From contig NZ_CP114588.1 in assembly GCF_027286325.1 (NCBI RefSeq), positions 248,001 to 312,000 on the forward strand: a stretch of 64,000 bases of DNA. Reading direction: 5' to 3'. The notes beneath the pieces are model-generated. The model had not been told where the DNA came from, ran no database searches, and worked only from the letters and a program-made list of their open reading frames with translations. Each line of letters opens with the position of its first letter. The first letter of the stretch is position 1. Of this stretch, positions 62,035 through 64,000 are shown piece by piece. The translations under genes and the position numbers were made by a program. The stretch is from Salinivibrio kushneri. Lineage in GTDB: Bacteria; Pseudomonadota; Gammaproteobacteria; Enterobacterales; Vibrionaceae.

Positions 62035-63060
62035 TTAGTCGTCGCTCTCGACCGCGACAAGGGTGTCGAGTGGCCAACGCGGCTGCGCTTTTACACCTAA
62101 ACCCATGTGTTCGCCATTTTTAAGCCGCTGCATGCCCGCATAAGCGATCATCGCGCCATTATCGGTACAAAACTCAGGGCGAGGATAGAACACATCGCCG
62201 CCGCGCTTTTGCGTCAGCGTCTCCAGCTTTTCCCGTAAATGACGGTTGGCGCTCACGCCGCCAGCGACCACTAAGCGATTAAGACCGCATTGGTCGAGCG
62301 CACGCTTACACTTGATAGCCAGGGTATCGACCACAGCATCTTGAAACGCATAGGCAATATCAGCGCGGGTTTGTTCGTTGGTGTCATTGGCGGCAATGGT
62401 ATTAGCGGCAAAGGTTTTTAACCCTGAGAAGCTAAAGTCTAAACCGGGACGGTCAGTCATCGGGCGTGGAAAGGTAAAACGGCCGTGGGTCCCGTTTTCT
62501 GCCAGTTTAGACAGCAAGGGCCCTCCCGGATAGTCAAGTCCCATCAGCTTGGCGGTTTTATCAAACGCCTCACCGGCGGCGTCATCAATTGACTCGCCAA
62601 GAATGCGGTATTGGCCAATGCCTTTTACTTCGACCAATTGTGTGTGGCCACCGGAGACTAACAGAGCGATAAACGGAAACGGTGGAGGATTGTCCTCAAG
62701 CATCGGGGCGAGAAGGTGGCCTTCCATATGGTGAACGCCCACAGCGGGGACTTGCCAAGCATAGGCCAGACTTCGACCAATGGTTGAGCCCACAAGCAGG
62801 GCACCGACCAACCCCGGACCAGCGGTATAGGCAATACCGTCAATCTGGGCGGGAGTGAGGTTTGCCTCAGCCATGGCCTCTTTAATCAGCGGCAAGGTTT
62901 TCTTAACATGATCACGCGAGGCAAGTTCAGGCACCACACCACCATAATCGGCGTGAAGCTTAACCTGGCTGTAAAGTTTATGTGACAAAAGGCCTGCGTG
63001 GTCGTCGTAGATGGCGACGCCGGTTTCGTCACAAGATGTCTCTATGCCTAGAATGCGCAT
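62035..63060 (-). CDS. tsaD: tRNA threonylcarbamoyladenosine transferase TsaD
   Basis: TsaD, with TsaB and TsaE, transfers threonylcarbamoyl to A37 of ANN-decoding tRNAs. The protein is 341 residues from the ATG giving [14 protein letters not shown]; upstream in-frame codons have no homology. The metal-binding H111 and H115 are in [10 protein letters not shown], with [11 protein letters not shown] near 275 and [11 protein letters not shown] near 295. It is divergent from rpsU, the classic tsaD-rpsU arrangement of the macromolecular synthesis region. Confidence 0.98.
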   Translation of the reverse strand: MRILGIETSCDETGVAIYDDHAGLLSHKLYSQVKLHADYGGVVPELASRDHVKKTLPLIKEAMAEANLTPAQIDGIAYTAGPGLVGALLVGSTIGRSLAYAWQVPAVGVHHMEGHLLAPMLEDNPPPFPFIALLVSGGHTQLVEVKGIGQYRILGESIDDAAGEAFDKTAKLMGLDYPGGPLLSKLAENGTHGRFTFPRPMTDRPGLDFSFSGLKTFAANTIAANDTNEQTRADIAYAFQDAVVDTLAIKCKRALDQCGLNRLVVAGGVSANRHLREKLETLTQKRGGDVFYPRPEFCTDNGAMIAYAGMQRLKNGEHMGLGVKAQPRWPLDTLVAVESDD

Positions 63061-63207
63061 CATAACCTCAGAATAACAGCCGATAGATCGAGTGCTTACA
63101 GTCATTGCCCACGTATAATGTGATGACCAAAGCGAAGAAGACAGTGTCAGCGCAGGCTGACCGTGCGCGCAATCTTACATGGCTTAGAAGTAATTCGCCA
63201 GATGCGC

Positions 63208-63237
63208 TTTACAATCGCCCCCTATTCGGATTAGAAT
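63208..63237 (+). promoter_or_regulatory. Candidate rpsU promoter
   Basis: -35 TTTACA (63208-63213), an 18-base spacer and -10 TAGAAT (63232-63237), about 75 bases before rpsU. A further TATAAT at 63114-63119 lies upstream but has a poor -35. Several rpsU promoters are known in Escherichia coli. Confidence 0.5.
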
Positions 63238-63310
63238 TTCGCACCATTTTTAATCAAGGCTGGCCAATTGTTCGCCAGCAGTAACTGACAACCCCCGAGG
63301 TGAAAGGCAC

Positions 63311-63526
63311 ATGCCAGTAGTTAAAGTACGTGAAAACGAACCATTTGACGTAGCACTGCGTCGCTTTAAGCGCTCTTGTGAAAAAGCAGGTATTCTTTCT
63401 GAAGTTCGCCGTCGCGAGCACTTTGAAAAGCCAACTACCGTTCGCAAACGCGCTAAAGCTGCCGCTCAGAAGCGTCACCTGAAGAAGTTGGCACGCGAAA
63501 ACCAACGCCGCGTACGTCTGTACTAA
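63311..63526 (+). CDS. rpsU: 30S ribosomal protein S21
   Basis: S21 sits on the 30S platform near the anti-Shine-Dalgarno region and assists mRNA initiation. It is 71 residues, the standard length, starting [20 protein letters not shown] with an Arg/Lys-rich helical tail ending RRVRLY. It heads the macromolecular synthesis operon, which in Escherichia coli continues into dnaG and rpoD; here a YqeY-like gene comes next. Confidence 0.98.
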   Translation: MPVVKVRENEPFDVALRRFKRSCEKAGILSEVRRREHFEKPTTVRKRAKAAAQKRHLKKLARENQRRVRLY

Positions 63527-63550
63527 TAAAGACAGATTCAGGAAGGTGCT

Positions 63551-63994
63551 ATGGAATTGCTTGAACGTTTAAAAGACGCCCAAAAAACGGCGATGAAACA
63601 AAAAGACAAGGCGCGTCTAGGGACGCTCCGCCTTGTTTTGGCAGCCATTAAACAGCAAGAAGTGGATACCCGCCAGTCGCTCAGCGACGAGGATATCTTG
63701 GCTGTGCTGACCAAAAATGTGAAGCAGCGCCGTGATTCCGTAGCCCAGTACCAAGCAGCCGGTCGTGATGATCTTGCCGAGACAGAGCTTGCCGAGATTG
63801 CGGTGATAGAAGAATTTCTACCCCAACCTCTAAGCGATGACGAGGTCGATGCATTGGTGAAAGCAGCGGTTGAAAAATCCGGTGCATCGTCAATGCAAGA
63901 CATGGGCAAAGTGATGGGGATATTAAAACCCCAAGTTCAAGGTCGTGCTGATATGGGAAAAGTAAGTCAACGTGTTAAAGCACACCTAGGCTAA
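63551..63994 (+). CDS. GatB/YqeY domain protein
   Basis: A 147-residue cytosolic protein of the YqeY family, which shares the helical C-terminal domain of the GatB subunit of tRNA-dependent amidotransferase. It begins MELLERLKDAQKTAMKQKDKARLGTLRLVL and has the family LSDEDILAVL and VIEEFLPQPLSDDEVDALV segments (quoted in parts). It lies 24 bases after rpsU, between rpsU and, presumably, dnaG outside the window. In many bacteria it occurs at this site. The molecular function is not established. Confidence 0.93.
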   Translation: MELLERLKDAQKTAMKQKDKARLGTLRLVLAAIKQQEVDTRQSLSDEDILAVLTKNVKQRRDSVAQYQAAGRDDLAETELAEIAVIEEFLPQPLSDDEVDALVKAAVEKSGASSMQDMGKVMGILKPQVQGRADMGKVSQRVKAHLG

Positions 63995-64000
63995 CCTTTT

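Overview
The window is chromosomal DNA of a gammaproteobacterium in the family Vibrionaceae. My best guess is Salinivibrio or a close relative, judged from the 16S sequence, roughly 50% GC and gene order; I could not run a search. Evidence for the family: the 16S-23S spacer carries tRNA-Glu, tRNA-Lys and tRNA-Val together, and the order metA-metH-lysC-aminotransferase-polytopic glycan enzyme-uvrA-galU-LuxR regulator-ssb-csrD(mshH)-mreBCD matches, from memory, the Vibrio cholerae chromosome I region. No insertion sequence, prophage, CRISPR array, toxin-antitoxin pair or obvious foreign island is visible. Almost all of the window is core housekeeping DNA.

Layout. 1-2418: end of the str operon (fusA 3' part, tuf). 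2497-3359: iron storage pair bfd and bfr, with a Fur-like site and a striking 20-bp-arm palindrome across the bfr promoter and ribosome binding site. 3421-17342: the S10, spc and alpha ribosomal protein operons, with an S10 leader, secY, rpmJ, the S4-responsive alpha leader, rpoA and rplQ. 17343-23955: a complete rRNA operon on the same strand, with tandem promoters, antitermination boxes, 16S, tRNA-Glu/Lys/Val, 23S, 5S, tRNA-Thr, a second divergent 5S and a terminator. Genes for ribosomes, translation factors, RNA polymerase alpha and the translocon therefore fill about 24 kb, nearly all in one direction.

24059-31993: methionine and aspartate-family amino acids (metA and metH under MetJ-type boxes, lysC under a lysine riboswitch), with a CPA1 Na+/H+ antiporter between metA and metH. 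32155-41642: a class V aminotransferase, a PglL/O-antigen-ligase-like membrane protein, uvrA, galU, a DHH phosphoesterase, a QstR/VpsT-like LuxR regulator and ssb. 41672-46471: an FMN 2-hydroxy-acid oxidase, a LysR regulator, csrD, and a single MSHA-type pilin gene where Vibrio cholerae has the whole msh cluster. 46554-59529: cell shape and envelope (mreBCD, maf, rng, yhdP, nitrilase, tldD, yjgA, pmbA). 59528-64000: uppP, folK, folB, plsY, tsaD, rpsU and a YqeY-like gene.

I found no wholly new multi-gene system. The observations most worth checking are the bfd-bfr palindrome, the orphan MSHA pilin gene translationally coupled to csrD, the galU terminator that also contains the uvrA LexA box, the two 5S genes with compensatory differences, and the WLPR motif in the LuxR regulator.
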